Of a stretch of DNA of 64,000 nucleotides, positions 43,051 through 52,428 are shown in pieces. This DNA is from Gluconacetobacter asukensis (GTDB lineage: Bacteria; Pseudomonadota; Alphaproteobacteria; Acetobacterales; Acetobacteraceae). The position numbers and the translations under genes are program-made. Position 1 is the stretch's first letter. Each line of letters opens with the position of its first letter. The DNA lies in the NCBI RefSeq assembly GCF_014174375.1, contig NZ_JABEQE010000010.1, positions 88,998 through 152,997 of the forward strand, in the 5' to 3' direction. The notes below the pieces were generated by a model. The model saw only the letters and a program-made list of their open reading frames with translations. It was not told the origin of the DNA and searched no databases.

Positions 43051-43701
43051 TTAGAACTGGTCGGGCAGCGGGTCGAGCGGCAGGTCGATCGACGGATCGA
43101 TCGGCTCCATGGGCTGCGTGATCTCCGGCGTGGCCGCGCGGCGGCGGGTCAGCATGCTGCCCAGGCGGGCGGCGCGGTCCAGCGCCTGGTCCAGGGCCGC
43201 CATGGTGCGGGACATGTCCTCGCTGTCATCGCGTTCCCACGCGCGCATCGTATAGGCCCAGACGCCGATCAGGCCCTGGATGCGCAGCGCGCCCGCGGGG
43301 CCGGAGATGTCGAGGCCGGCGGCGCCCGCCATCCAGCGCATGCTCTCGGCCGTGGTGGCGGCCAGGAACAGGGCCAGCGCGGGGTCGAACGGCAGGGCGC
43401 GCATGACCGCGCGCACGCCCTCGCGATATTGCTGCAGGACGTCGAAGCGGCGCATCAGCACGTCGAACAGCCGTTCCCGCACGTCCCCGGTGCTGCCGTC
43501 ATCGACCAGGGCGGACTCGTCGGCCAGCCGTCCCAGCTTCAGCAGGATGGCGGTCTTGACCGGAAAGCGGCGCCGGGCCTCGTCCAGCGGCACGCCGGCA
43601 TCGCGCGCGGCATCGACGACGGTCAGCCGTCCCCAACCGTAAAGGGCGGCACGCTCCATGGCGGCGCGAAGCAGGGCATCGTCGAACTGATCGTTATCCA
43701 T
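43051..43701 (-). CDS. COQ9-family protein
   Basis: About 216 residues with a TetR-like N-terminal helical half (LLRAAMERAALYGWGRLTVVDAARDAGVP) and a C-terminal half with RLFDVLMRRFDVLQQYREGVRAVMRALPFDP and GLIGVWAYTMRAWERDDSEDMSRTMAALD, the pattern of alphaproteobacterial COQ9 homologues. In eukaryotes COQ9 is a lipid-binding partner of COQ7 in ubiquinone synthesis; bacterial roles are less clear. I take the ATG at 43701; another lies at 43719. The UbiK gene nearby fits a ubiquinone theme. Distant confusion with a TetR regulator is possible but the C-terminal half argues against it. Confidence 0.75.
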   Translation of the reverse strand: MDNDQFDDALLRAAMERAALYGWGRLTVVDAARDAGVPLDEARRRFPVKTAILLKLGRLADESALVDDGSTGDVRERLFDVLMRRFDVLQQYREGVRAVMRALPFDPALALFLAATTAESMRWMAGAAGLDISGPAGALRIQGLIGVWAYTMRAWERDDSEDMSRTMAALDQALDRAARLGSMLTRRRAATPEITQPMEPIDPSIDLPLDPLPDQF

Positions 43702-43805
43702 AAGCTTTCTGACGGTCATCTGGTCTGTGGCCTGGTCCGGCCGATCCGGGAGGCTTGGTCTTCATTGCGGTTAAATTACGGCGCAGGCGCGTGCAAGTTC
43801 GCCGC

Positions 43806-44636
43806 TCAGGATGCGAGTTCGTGCGCGCGCCGCGCCGCCGCGGCGATGGCCTGCTCCATCGTCGCCGGCCAGGCCCGCGCGGCCATCAGCACCTCCAGCG
43901 CCTGCTGGGTCGTGCCGCCGGGGCTGGTGACGCGGCGGCGCAGTTCGGCCGCGTCGATGCCGGACTGCTCCATCAGTGCGCCGGCGCCCGAGACGGTGCG
44001 CCGGGCGATCCGCCGGGCCAGGTCGGCGGGCAGGCCCTGGGCGATGCCGGCCTGCTCCATCAGTTCGGCCAGCAGGAAGACATAGGCCGGGCCGCTGCCG
44101 GATACGGCGGTGACGGCGTCCATCTGCGCCTCGTCCGCCACCCAGGCCACGTCGCCCACCGCCGAGAGGAGGCGGGTGCACAGCGCGCGGTCGGCCTCGG
44201 TCGCGGCAGGGGGGGCGAAGCAGACGGTCATGCCCTGGCCGACGGCGCTGGGCGTGTTGGGCATGGCGCGGATGACGGTCGCGCCCGGAGTGCCGGCTTC
44301 GGCAAGGGCTGCGGTGAGGCCGCCGACCGTCTTGCCGGCCATGACCGACAGGATGGGCGCATGGCGGGCGAAACGCGCGATGGAGGGCAGGATCTCGGCC
44401 GCCTTCTGCGGTTTCGTTGCCAGGATGATCAGGGCGGGCGTGAAATCGTCCGGCAGGTCGGAGGCCTGCCGGACCACGCTGTGCGGTGCCGGGATATCGT
44501 CGCGGTGCCGGTCGAGAATGACGGACGGGGCCAGCCCGTCCGCCAGCCAGCCGGCCAGCATCGCCCCGCCCATCTGCCCGCATCCGACGAGCAGCAGCGG
44601 GGGAAGCGAACCTGCCGGGGTCTTTCCCTCGGTCAC
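43806..44636 (-). CDS. proC: Pyrroline-5-carboxylate reductase
   Basis: This 276-residue enzyme has the NADP-binding LLVGCGQMGGAMLAGWL at about residues 16-32, the ATKPQ segment, IRAMPNTPSAVGQGMT and the C-terminal signature SGSGPAYVFLLAELMEQAG with GGTTQQALEVL. It makes proline from pyrroline-5-carboxylate; the preceding step, proA, is at 55117. The GTG start at 44636 overlaps the stop of the YbjN gene, so the two are translated together. Confidence 0.92.
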   Translation of the reverse strand: MTEGKTPAGSLPPLLLVGCGQMGGAMLAGWLADGLAPSVILDRHRDDIPAPHSVVRQASDLPDDFTPALIILATKPQKAAEILPSIARFARHAPILSVMAGKTVGGLTAALAEAGTPGATVIRAMPNTPSAVGQGMTVCFAPPAATEADRALCTRLLSAVGDVAWVADEAQMDAVTAVSGSGPAYVFLLAELMEQAGIAQGLPADLARRIARRTVSGAGALMEQSGIDAAELRRRVTSPGGTTQQALEVLMAARAWPATMEQAIAAAARRAHELAS

Positions 44637-45136
44637 GCCTCGCCCGCGCAGTCGAGCATGGCGGCCTCGAGCGCCTCGGTCGGGGTCTTGCCGCCCCACA
44701 GCACGAACTGGAAGGCGGGGTAGAAGCGTTCGCACTCGGTGATGGCGATGTCGATCATGTCTTCCAGGCTTTCCATCGACGCGCCGGGCGCGCCGCGCAG
44801 CAGGACGGCGTGGCGAAACAGTGGCATCCCGCTTTCCAGGTCCATCCCGAAATGACCGATCCACAACCGCTCGTTGGCCAGGGCCACCAGTTCGAACAGG
44901 GCCCGGCGCTGCTGGGGCGGGACCTTGAGGTCGAACGTGCAGGTGAAATGCATGGCGCTGACTTCGCGCGACCAGGAGAAGTACAGACCGTAGTCGCACC
45001 ATTTCCCGGGGGCTTCGGCGGCCATTTCCGAATCGTTGCGGCGTTCGAACGCCCATTCGTACCCGCCGACGATCTGTTCCATCAGGTCGAGCGGGTTGGC
45101 GTCGTGCTTGGGAGAGGAGATGGAGAGGGCAGGCAT
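44633..45136 (-). CDS. YbjN-domain protein
   Basis: This 167-residue protein of the YbjN family (bacterial sensory transduction regulator-like, alphaproteobacterial branch) has FTCTFDLKVPPQQRRALFELVALANERLWIGHF, GMPLFRHAVLLRG and FYPAFQFVLWGGKTPTEALEAAMLDC. YbjN proteins are small cytoplasmic factors with type III chaperone-like fold and unclear function. The ATG at 45136 lies behind AGGGGAGTCCCAC. It is coupled to proC, a conserved alphaproteobacterial pairing. Confidence 0.85.
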   Translation of the reverse strand: MPALSISSPKHDANPLDLMEQIVGGYEWAFERRNDSEMAAEAPGKWCDYGLYFSWSREVSAMHFTCTFDLKVPPQQRRALFELVALANERLWIGHFGMDLESGMPLFRHAVLLRGAPGASMESLEDMIDIAITECERFYPAFQFVLWGGKTPTEALEAAMLDCAGEA

Positions 45137-45266
45137 GTGGGACTCCCCTAGGCCGTGGAGGGAGGGGGCCGGCGTCGTGCGTCGGACCCCGTACGTCTGC
45201 AGAACGGACCGTGTGCCGTTCCCGCCACGGGTGGGAACGCGGTCACACCCCAACCCTATGGGCGGT

Positions 45267-45283
45267 CTTGCCATGCTGGCAAG
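45267..45283 (-). terminator. Stem-loop between ubiK and ybjN-like genes
   Basis: CTTGCCA-TGC-TGGCAAG is a perfect 7-base stem with a 3-base loop, about 45 bases beyond the ubiK stop on the minus strand. A second stem, GTTCCC/GGGAAC, lies just downstream near 45219-45238. They likely end the ubiK transcript. Confidence 0.45.
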
Positions 45284-45327
45284 CGCACGCGCATGCGTGC
45301 GGACAATGGAGACGAAAAATTTATTTT

Positions 45328-45651
45328 TCAGGCGTAATTGCCGAACGGGCCGCCCGGCGGTTCAGGGGCCGGGAAGGGCTGGTCCGGGGTGATGACGGCT
45401 TCCAGCGTCGCGACTCGTGCTTCCAGCGCCGCCAGGCGGGCGTCGGAATCCTCCTGGGCCGCGCGGGCGCGGGCGGCGAGTTCGCGCACGACCTCGAATT
45501 CCTCGCGCCGGACCAGGTTCAGCGTCGACAGCACTTCGTCGACCCGCACGCGGACGATGGCGCCGACCTCCTCGCGCACGCCGGCCAGGGCCGAGAGCGC
45601 GCCGCCGGCGACACCGGCGAGATCGTCAAAAAAACGTGGCCTGTCGGACAT
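45328..45651 (-). CDS. ubiK: Ubiquinone biosynthesis accessory factor UbiK
   Basis: This 107-residue BMFP-family protein starts FFDDLAGVAGGALSALAGVREEVGA, has an arginine-rich amphipathic middle and ends with a coiled coil (EEFEVVRELAARARAAQEDSDARLAALEARV) and a proline tail. In Enterobacteria UbiK (YqiC) binds the lipid carrier UbiJ and aids late ubiquinone hydroxylations. The ATG at 45651 gives a standard family length. It is divergent from hldD across about 185 bases that hold no other recognised feature. Confidence 0.85.
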   Translation of the reverse strand: MSDRPRFFDDLAGVAGGALSALAGVREEVGAIVRVRVDEVLSTLNLVRREEFEVVRELAARARAAQEDSDARLAALEARVATLEAVITPDQPFPAPEPPGGPFGNYA

Positions 45652-45835
45652 GGCGGGTCCTCCTGTGTTCACTGCCGGGTCTGTGCCCGCACCCGCCGGG
45701 GCGGCACGGACCAGGGAATTGCATGCGCAGCATATAGACAGTCCGGCGCCGCAAGGCCATCCGCCAATGCGGATGGGTGGGTGGCTGACGTGGCGCCTCT
45801 TCGAACCTGCTGCGATCTGTTTTATAGAGTAGGGC

Positions 45836-46816
45836 ATGATCATCATCACCGGAGGGGCCGGTTTCATCGGCTCATGTCTACAGGCGGCGCTGCGGGCGCG
45901 GGGCGAGGAGACGGTGGTCGTCGACTGGCTGGGGACGGGCGACAAATGGCGCAACGTGGCGCGCCATGCGCCCGACCGGCTGGTGGCCCCCGAGGCGCTG
46001 GAAGCGTTCCTGGACAGTCGGCCGGACGTGTCGGCCGTGCTGCATATGGGCGCGATCAGCGAGACGACCGCCCGGGATGGCGACCTGGTCTGGCGCACGA
46101 ATGTCGATCTGTCGGCGCGCCTGTGGCAGTGGTGCGCGCGGGAAGGGGCGCGGTTCATCTATGCGTCCTCGGCCGCGACCTATGGCGGCGCCGACCGGCC
46201 GGAGCTGTTTTCCGACGATCCGGCGCGGCTGGAGGCATTGCGGCCGCTGAACCTGTATGGCTGGTCGAAACATGTGTTCGACCGCCATGTGCAGGGTTGG
46301 GTCGCCGCGGGGGAGCCGGCGCCCGCGCAATGGGCGGGGCTGAAATTCTTCAACGTCTACGGCCCCAACGAGTACCACAAGGGCGGCATGATCTCGGTCG
46401 TGAAGGTGAAGTACGACGAGGTGCGTCGTGGCCAGCCGGCCACGCTGTTCCGCTCGAACGTGCCGGGGCTGGCCGATGGGGCGCAGGCGCGCGACTTCAT
46501 CTGGGTGGGAGACGTGGTGAACGTCATGCTGTGGCTGCTGGACAATCCGCAGGTCAGCGGGCTGTTCAATTGCGGCACCGGCGTCGCGCGGACCTATCTG
46601 GACCTGGCCCATGCGGTCTGCGATGCCGCCGGGCTGCCCCGGCAGGTCTCCTTCGTCGACATGCCCGAGGCGCTGCGCGGGCAATATCAATCCTATACCT
46701 GCGCCGACATGACGCGGCTGCGGGCGGCGGGATACACCAGGCCCTTCACGTCGCTGGAGGATGGCATCCGCCGTTACGTTCACGATTATCTCGCCACCGA
46801 CGACGCGTATCTGTGA
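45836..46816 (+). CDS. hldD: ADP-L-glycero-D-manno-heptose 6-epimerase
   Basis: This 326-residue extended SDR has the characteristic start IIITGGAGFIGSCL, GDKWRNVARH, HMGAISETTARDG, the serine motif YASSAATYGG, the catalytic YGWSKHVFD and KFFNVYGPNEYHKGGM. It converts ADP-D-glycero- to ADP-L-glycero-manno-heptose for the LPS inner core. It is followed after 43 bases by lgt on the same strand. Confidence 0.93.
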   Translation: MIIITGGAGFIGSCLQAALRARGEETVVVDWLGTGDKWRNVARHAPDRLVAPEALEAFLDSRPDVSAVLHMGAISETTARDGDLVWRTNVDLSARLWQWCAREGARFIYASSAATYGGADRPELFSDDPARLEALRPLNLYGWSKHVFDRHVQGWVAAGEPAPAQWAGLKFFNVYGPNEYHKGGMISVVKVKYDEVRRGQPATLFRSNVPGLADGAQARDFIWVGDVVNVMLWLLDNPQVSGLFNCGTGVARTYLDLAHAVCDAAGLPRQVSFVDMPEALRGQYQSYTCADMTRLRAAGYTRPFTSLEDGIRRYVHDYLATDDAYL

Positions 46817-46859
46817 CGCCCGCCCGGTCTCTGCCCCTTTCGACGTCGAAGGACGCCGC

Positions 46860-47714
46860 ATGCTGCCTGTACTGATCTTTCCGCAATTCGATCCGGTCAT
46901 GGTGCATGTCGGGCCGCTGGCGATCCGCTGGTATGCCATGGCCTATATCACCGCGCTGCTGGTCGGCTGGCGGCTGGTGCGCCATCTGGTGACCCTGGCG
47001 CCCCGGGCCGCCACGCCGGAGCAGGTCGACGACTTCCTGACCTGGGCCACGCTCGGCGTCGTGCTGGGGGGGCGGCTGGGCTATATCCTGTTCTATCAGC
47101 CCCAGCTTTACCTGGAGCATCCGCTGTCTGCCTTGCAGGTATGGCATGGCGGGATGTCCTTTCATGGCGGCGCGCTGGGGGTGGTGTTGGCGCTGGCGCT
47201 GTTTTCCTGGCGCAACGGTCTGAGTTTTCTGGCCTTTTCCGACCGGGTGACCGTCGTGGTGCCGATGGGGCTGGGGCTGGGCCGGGTCGCGAATTTCATC
47301 AACGGGGAATTGTGGGGCCGTGCCGCGTCGGCGGACCTGCCCTGGGCGATGGTCTTTCCGCAGGCGGGGCCGGAGCCGCGCCATCCTTCGGAACTGTATG
47401 AGGCGCTGCTGGAAGGTGCGGTACTGTTCACCGTGATGTGGCTGGTGGCGCGCAGCGAGCGGATTCGCGAACGGCCGGGCTTCCTCGCCGGGCTGTTCCT
47501 GTTCGGCTATGCGGTGGCGCGCAGTTTCTGCGAGTTCTTCCGCGAGCCCGACGCCTTTATCGGGTTCCTGCCCTTCGGGACCACGATGGGGCAGATCCTG
47601 TGCATTCCGATGGCGATCGCGGGGGCGGGACTGATGGCGCAGGCGATGATGAGGCCGCCGCGTCCGGTGCTGATGCCGGCCGCAATCGGGACGGAAGAGG
47701 CGGAGCGCCCGTGA
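46860..47714 (+). CDS. lgt: Prolipoprotein diacylglyceryl transferase
   Basis: This 284-residue membrane enzyme has about seven membrane segments and the Lgt signatures IRWYAMAYITALLVGW, GGRLGYILFY, WHGGMSFHGGALGVVLAL, GRVANFINGELWGR and the essential arginines in HPSELYEALLEG. It attaches diacylglycerol to lipobox cysteines, including those predicted here for the PBP4-type protein and the 49580 lipoprotein. The ATG at 46860 is chosen for family length. The NDUFAF7 gene follows after 7 bases. Confidence 0.93.
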   Translation: MLPVLIFPQFDPVMVHVGPLAIRWYAMAYITALLVGWRLVRHLVTLAPRAATPEQVDDFLTWATLGVVLGGRLGYILFYQPQLYLEHPLSALQVWHGGMSFHGGALGVVLALALFSWRNGLSFLAFSDRVTVVVPMGLGLGRVANFINGELWGRAASADLPWAMVFPQAGPEPRHPSELYEALLEGAVLFTVMWLVARSERIRERPGFLAGLFLFGYAVARSFCEFFREPDAFIGFLPFGTTMGQILCIPMAIAGAGLMAQAMMRPPRPVLMPAAIGTEEAERP

Positions 47715-47721
47715 GCGGCCC

Positions 47722-48756
47722 ATGAGCGGCACCATGCCGGAGCGGCTGGACCGGTTCATGGCGCGGGCCAATGCGGCCTATTATGCTGGGCGCGACCCGT
47801 TCGCCGATTTTGTCACCGCGCCCGAGATCTCGCAGATGTTCGGTGAGATCCTCGGTGCGTGGGTGGCCATCACCTGGCAGGGGATGGGGCGGCCGGACCC
47901 GTTCATCCTGGCCGAGGCGGGGCCGGGGCGCGGTACGCTGATGGCCGACATGACGCGGCTGCTGGCGCGGGTTGCCCCGGATTGCCATGCGGCTGCGCGG
48001 GTGCATCTGGTCGAGACCTCGCCCCGGCTGCGGGAGGTGCAGCGCGCGGCGCTGGCGGGGCGGACGGCGCAGCCCGTGGCGTGGCATGATCGGATCGAGG
48101 CGCTGTCGGACGGGCCGGTGATCCTGCTGGCCAATGAATTTCTCGATGCGTTGCCGATCCGGCAGTTCGTGAGGACCGGGGCGGGGTGGAGCGAACGCTT
48201 TGTGGACGGGGTGGGGTTTGTGGCCCTGCCGGCGGGCGACCTGCCGGAGGGGCCGTTCGACCGGCCCGTGCCCGAGGGCGAGATCCTGGAATGCTGCCCG
48301 GAGGCGCTGGCGGTGGCGCGGGGGCTGGCGGCGCGGTTTGCCCGGTCGCCCGGCACGGCCCTGTTCATCGATTACGGGTATGACGGCGCGCTGTGGGGCG
48401 ACACGTTGCAGGCCCTGCGGGATGGCCAGCCGGCCTGGCCGCTGGCCGATCCCGGGCTGGCCGACTTGACGGCGCATGTCGATTTCGCGGCCCTTGCCCG
48501 TGCGGCGGCGGGGGCGGCCTGCCATGGCAGCGTGACGCAGGGGGCGCTGCTGGCCGGGCTGGGCCTGTTCGCGCGGGCGGAGCAACTGGCCCGCAACCGG
48601 CCGCCGGTGGAAGCCCATGCCATACATGACGCCGCCCAGCGGCTGGCGGCGCCGGACCGGATGGGGCGCCTGTTCAAGGCTCTGGCGATCACGTCGCCGG
48701 GTCTGCCCGCGCCCCCCGGCTTTGCTGTCGAGCCGGCCGGGGGCGATGTGCGATGA
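47722..48756 (+). CDS. NDUFAF7/MidA-type methyltransferase
   Basis: This 344-residue SAM-dependent methyltransferase of the MidA/NDUFAF7 family shows DPFADFVTAPEISQMFGEILGAW, motif I LAEAGPGRGTLMADMTR, VETSPRLREVQ and LLANEFLDALPIRQF. The mitochondrial orthologue dimethylates an arginine of complex I subunit NDUFS2. It is tightly linked to lgt upstream and to pgeF downstream (ATGA overlap), an order I consider typical for acetic acid bacteria and relatives. Confidence 0.9.
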   Translation: MSGTMPERLDRFMARANAAYYAGRDPFADFVTAPEISQMFGEILGAWVAITWQGMGRPDPFILAEAGPGRGTLMADMTRLLARVAPDCHAAARVHLVETSPRLREVQRAALAGRTAQPVAWHDRIEALSDGPVILLANEFLDALPIRQFVRTGAGWSERFVDGVGFVALPAGDLPEGPFDRPVPEGEILECCPEALAVARGLAARFARSPGTALFIDYGYDGALWGDTLQALRDGQPAWPLADPGLADLTAHVDFAALARAAAGAACHGSVTQGALLAGLGLFARAEQLARNRPPVEAHAIHDAAQRLAAPDRMGRLFKALAITSPGLPAPPGFAVEPAGGDVR

Positions 48757-49583
48757 GGGAGGATGCCATGATCCGTGACGATGTCGGGGGGATGATTCCC
48801 TCGGATGCGATCCTGCATCATGACCTGCTGGGCGGTGTGCCGCACGGGTTCTTTACCCGGCTGGGCGGCGTGTCGGAGGGGCCTTATGCGAGCCTCAACT
48901 GTTCGACCCGCTCGGGCGACGACCCGGCGGCGCTGGCGGAAAACCGGCGGCGGGTGGCGCTGGCCATGGGTGTGGCGCCGGAGCATCTGCTGGGGGTGAC
49001 GCAGGTTCATGGCGACGGGGTGGCAACGGTGACGGTGCCCTGGCCGGTGGGGCAGGGGCCGGCCGCCGACGCGATGGTGACCGACCGGCCGGGGCTGGCG
49101 CTCGGGGTGATTACCGCCGATTGCGGGCCTGTGCTGTTCGCCTCGGCGGACGGTCGGGTGGTGGGGGCGGCGCATGCCGGCTGGCGTGGGGCCGTCGGCG
49201 GTGTGCTGGAGGCGACGCTGGCGGCCATGGTGGCGCTGGGGGCGGCGGCGTCTTCGGTGCGGGCGGTCGTCGGTCCGTGCATTGCGCAGGACAGTTACGA
49301 GGTCGGGGGCGATATGCGCGCCCAGGCGCTGGCGGCCGATCCGGCGGCGGCATCGTTCTTTGCCGCTGGCCGGCGGGCGGATCATTTCCAGTTCGATCTG
49401 GCGGGGTATTGCGTGGCGCGCCTGCGCCGTGCGGGCGTGGGGCAGGCGGTGGCGCTGGGTGTCGACACGCTGGGCGACGAGGTGCGCTTTTTCAGCCATC
49501 GGCGGCGGACTCTGGCCGGGGGTGGGCCGATCGGGCATCAGATTTCGGTCATTGCGCCGGCTGGTGCTACAGGTCTGGCATGA
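48753..49583 (+). CDS. pgeF: Peptidoglycan editing factor / purine nucleoside phosphorylase-like
   Basis: This roughly 276-residue YfiH/LACC1-family protein has HGFFTRLGGVSEGPYASLN, TQVHGDGVATV, VITADCGPVLFA (metal-binding Cys), AAHAGWRGAVGGVLEAT and GPCIAQDSYEVGGD. Family members act as multifunctional purine nucleoside enzymes and, in E. coli, help keep correct peptidoglycan stem residues. Start could be the ATG at 48753 or at 48771. It overlaps both neighbouring genes by four bases, so the lgt to lipoprotein set is one operon. Confidence 0.9.
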   Translation: MREDAMIRDDVGGMIPSDAILHHDLLGGVPHGFFTRLGGVSEGPYASLNCSTRSGDDPAALAENRRRVALAMGVAPEHLLGVTQVHGDGVATVTVPWPVGQGPAADAMVTDRPGLALGVITADCGPVLFASADGRVVGAAHAGWRGAVGGVLEATLAAMVALGAAASSVRAVVGPCIAQDSYEVGGDMRAQALAADPAAASFFAAGRRADHFQFDLAGYCVARLRRAGVGQAVALGVDTLGDEVRFFSHRRRTLAGGGPIGHQISVIAPAGATGLA

Positions 49584-50542
49584 TTCGCGTGCTTCCTGTT
49601 CGTCGTCTCGCTGGCCTGACCGGTGCTGCCAGCCTGCTGCTTCTGTCCGGATGTCTGGACGTGCCGCATCCGTTCCGTGATCCGGGGCAGGTGGGGCGGT
49701 CGCTGGCCCGCAATGCGCCGCCCGCGCGGCTGGCGATTCCGCTGCCGGCGGCGGCCTTGCTGGGTGACGATGCCGCACGGGAATGGAGCCGCGACATGGC
49801 GGCCGCCCTGCTGGAGCAGACGGTGCCGGCCCTGGCTCAGCCGGTGCGCCCCGGCGACTGGTGGCTGCGGCTGGGCGCGGAGACGCGTGGCGGGCAGGTG
49901 ATCCCGACCTACAGCATCATGACGCCGGCCGGCGTGGTGCGCGGGTCCGGGGAAGGGGTGGGTGTTCCCGCTGCCGCCTGGGCGGCCGGCGATGCGGAGG
50001 CGCTGCGCCAGTCCGCGCGCCAGCTCGCACTGGCGATCGCGGGTGCCCTGACGGGCATCCAGGCCGATCAGATGGCGCAGGACCCGCACAGTCTGAAACA
50101 TCGTGCCGCGCGGATCTATTTCGCCGGGGTGAAGGGCGCGCCGGGCGATGGCAACGTGGCACTGGCCCAGGCGTTTGTGGCGTCGCTGCGCGATGCCGAG
50201 GATGCGGTGCAGGAGAGTCCGCGCGAGGCGGATTTCACCGTCGCCTGCGCGGTGAGCGTCAGCGAGGTCATTCCCGGGGGCTCCGGCCATCCGCAGCAGC
50301 ATCTGCAACTGGTCTGGCGGGTGGTGGACGCGCAGGGCAAGGAATCGGGGGCTGCCACGCAGTTGCATGACATCGATGCCCATTCGCTGGACGGGCATTG
50401 GGGCGAGGTGGCCCTTGCCGCTGCGCAGGAGGCAGCGGGTGGGGTCCGACAGGTGATTTCGCGCTATTCGGGGCGTGATAACGCGCCTCTGCCGCCGCCG
50501 GCCGGGGTGCCTGCTGTGGCGAAGGCGCAACGCCAGGGATGA
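49580..50542 (+). CDS. Predicted lipoprotein, function unknown
   Basis: This 320-residue protein begins with a lipoprotein signal (LTGAASLLLLSGC, cysteine at about residue 25). The mature part has a WWLRLGAETRGGQVIPTYSIM segment and a long mixed domain ending in a proline tail; I recognise no named family. The ATG at 49580 overlaps the pgeF stop. Position in the lgt-NDUFAF7-pgeF operon and just before prs is its only functional hint. Confidence 0.75.
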   Translation: MIRVLPVRRLAGLTGAASLLLLSGCLDVPHPFRDPGQVGRSLARNAPPARLAIPLPAAALLGDDAAREWSRDMAAALLEQTVPALAQPVRPGDWWLRLGAETRGGQVIPTYSIMTPAGVVRGSGEGVGVPAAAWAAGDAEALRQSARQLALAIAGALTGIQADQMAQDPHSLKHRAARIYFAGVKGAPGDGNVALAQAFVASLRDAEDAVQESPREADFTVACAVSVSEVIPGGSGHPQQHLQLVWRVVDAQGKESGAATQLHDIDAHSLDGHWGEVALAAAQEAAGGVRQVISRYSGRDNAPLPPPAGVPAVAKAQRQG

Positions 50543-50661
50543 TCCCGCGTTCGCGGCATGGCCGACATGCGCGATCGATACGCGAGACGGATGACAGGAC
50601 GGGGCGCGATTGCTAGAACCCGCGCGCCAGCCATGAGTGCGCCGTCCGGGAGCGTTGCCAG

Positions 50662-51642
50662 ATGAAGATCGTCGCCTGTAACAGCAATTTGCCCCTGGCC
50701 GAGAAGGTCGCGGCGGAATTGCGGATGCCGCTGTGCAATGTCTCGGTCCGGCGTTTCGCGGACATGGAAGTGTTCGTCGAGATCCACGAGAATGTGCGTG
50801 GCGAGGACGTCTTCGTCATTCAGAGCACCTGCTCGCCGACCAATGACAATCTGATGGAGCTGCTGATCATGCTCGACGCACTGCGTCGCGGGTCGGCGCG
50901 TCGGGTCACGGCGGTGATGCCCTATTTCGGCTATGCGCGGCAGGATCGCAAATCCGGCCCCCGCACGCCGATCAGCGCCAAGCTGGTGGCGAACCTGCTG
51001 GTCGAGGCCGGAGCGAACCGTATCCTGACGATGGACCTGCATGCGATGCAGATCCAGGGCTTCTTCGATATTCCGGTGGACAATCTCTATGCCGCGCCGC
51101 TGTTCACGCGCGACATCAAGGGGCGGATCGAGCCCGGTTCGCTGCCCTATGCGGCGCCGGCGCTGGATATTCCCGGCGGGTTCGAGAATCTGATGATCGT
51201 CTCGCCCGATGTCGGCGGCGTGGTGCGCGCCCGGCAACTGGCCCAGCGGTTGAATGTGGACCTGGCGATTATCGACAAGCGGCGCGAGCGGGCCGGTGTG
51301 TCCGAGGTGATGAATGTGATCGGCGATGTGCGCGGCCGCTACTGCATCCTGGTCGACGATATCGTCGATAGCGGCGGTTCGCTGTGCAACGCCGCCGTGG
51401 CGCTGATGAACCAGGGCGCGGCGGCGGTCGAGGCCTATGTGACCCATGGCGTGCTGACCGGCAGTGCGGTGTCGCGCGTCGCCCAGTCGCCGATCCGCAT
51501 GCTGACGCTGACCGACAGCATCGCCGAGACCGAAGCCGTGGCGAAGGCGGAGAATATCCGCCAGATCAGCACCGCCAACCTGCTGTCGCGCGCCATGCGG
51601 GCGGTGTCGGATGAAAGCTCGGTTTCCTCTCTGTTCGATTGA
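50662..51642 (+). CDS. prs: Ribose-phosphate pyrophosphokinase
   Basis: This 326-residue PRPP synthetase has the ATP-loop [40 protein letters not shown], the [17 protein letters not shown] metal site, and the PRPP-binding [14 protein letters not shown] (family: VDDxxDTxG). It makes the precursor of nucleotides, NAD, His and Trp. It has its own 120-base leader. A phosphatase gene follows after 79 bases. Confidence 0.95.
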   Translation: MKIVACNSNLPLAEKVAAELRMPLCNVSVRRFADMEVFVEIHENVRGEDVFVIQSTCSPTNDNLMELLIMLDALRRGSARRVTAVMPYFGYARQDRKSGPRTPISAKLVANLLVEAGANRILTMDLHAMQIQGFFDIPVDNLYAAPLFTRDIKGRIEPGSLPYAAPALDIPGGFENLMIVSPDVGGVVRARQLAQRLNVDLAIIDKRRERAGVSEVMNVIGDVRGRYCILVDDIVDSGGSLCNAAVALMNQGAAAVEAYVTHGVLTGSAVSRVAQSPIRMLTLTDSIAETEAVAKAENIRQISTANLLSRAMRAVSDESSVSSLFD

Positions 51643-51721
51643 GGGGACGCGCATCGGATTGACCGGTGGGGTGCCGGCGACCTATCCGGGATGGGTGGAT
51701 CGATAATAGGAGCCCCCGGAC

Positions 51722-52318
51722 ATGACCCGGATGATCGCCCGGCCTTACTGGTATCTGCGTCATGGCGAGACGGACTGGAACGCCGAGGGGCGCTCTCAGG
51801 GGCGGTCCGATATTCCCCTGAACGCGCGCGGGATCGCCCAGGCCGAGGCGGCGGGTGCGCTGCTGGCCCGGGATGAGGCCGCCTATGCGCCGGTGGCGCG
51901 GATCGTGTCCTCGCCGCTCTGCCGGGCCCTGCGTACGGCGCAGATCGTGGCGCGGGCGATGGCGGCACCAGGGGCGGAAGCCCTGCCGGTTGCGGTGGAT
52001 GACGGGCTTCAGGAGGTCTGCTTCGGCGATCAGGAAGGTCAGCCCATGGGCGACTGGTACGATAGCTGGATTGCCGGAGAGTATACGCCGAAGGGTGCCG
52101 AACCGTTCGCCGAGCTGCGTGCCCGGGCGGTGGCGGCCGTGAACCGGGCGCTGGATGGCGAGGGGACGGTGCTGATCGTCTGCCATGGGGCGATGTTCCG
52201 TGCCCTGCGATCGGCGATGGGGCTGCCGGCCAATGTGCGCCTGCCCAATGCCACGCCCCTGTGGGTTCAGCCGCCGACGGCAGGAGCTGCGGTGTGGAGC
52301 CTGGACGTGATGGGCTGA
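51722..52318 (+). CDS. Histidine phosphatase family protein
   Basis: This 198-residue protein has the phosphoglycerate-mutase/histidine-phosphatase signature YLRHGETDWNAEGRSQGRSDIPLNARG, SPLCRALRTAQIVA, GDQEGQPMGDW and the second histidine in VLIVCHGAMFRALR. It may act on phosphoglycerates, sugar phosphates or the cobalamin pathway (CobC-like); sequence does not decide. Starts at 51722 and 51731 are both possible. Confidence 0.85.
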   Translation: MTRMIARPYWYLRHGETDWNAEGRSQGRSDIPLNARGIAQAEAAGALLARDEAAYAPVARIVSSPLCRALRTAQIVARAMAAPGAEALPVAVDDGLQEVCFGDQEGQPMGDWYDSWIAGEYTPKGAEPFAELRARAVAAVNRALDGEGTVLIVCHGAMFRALRSAMGLPANVRLPNATPLWVQPPTAGAAVWSLDVMG

Positions 52319-52428
52319 GGGCGCCGGTTGGTGCCGAAATATTTGCCTCGGTCGGGCTTTTCCGTTAAACGCCCCCACGCGCGGGCACCCCTGGAGGCCT
52401 GCGTGAACAGGTTTTCAGGAGCATTACA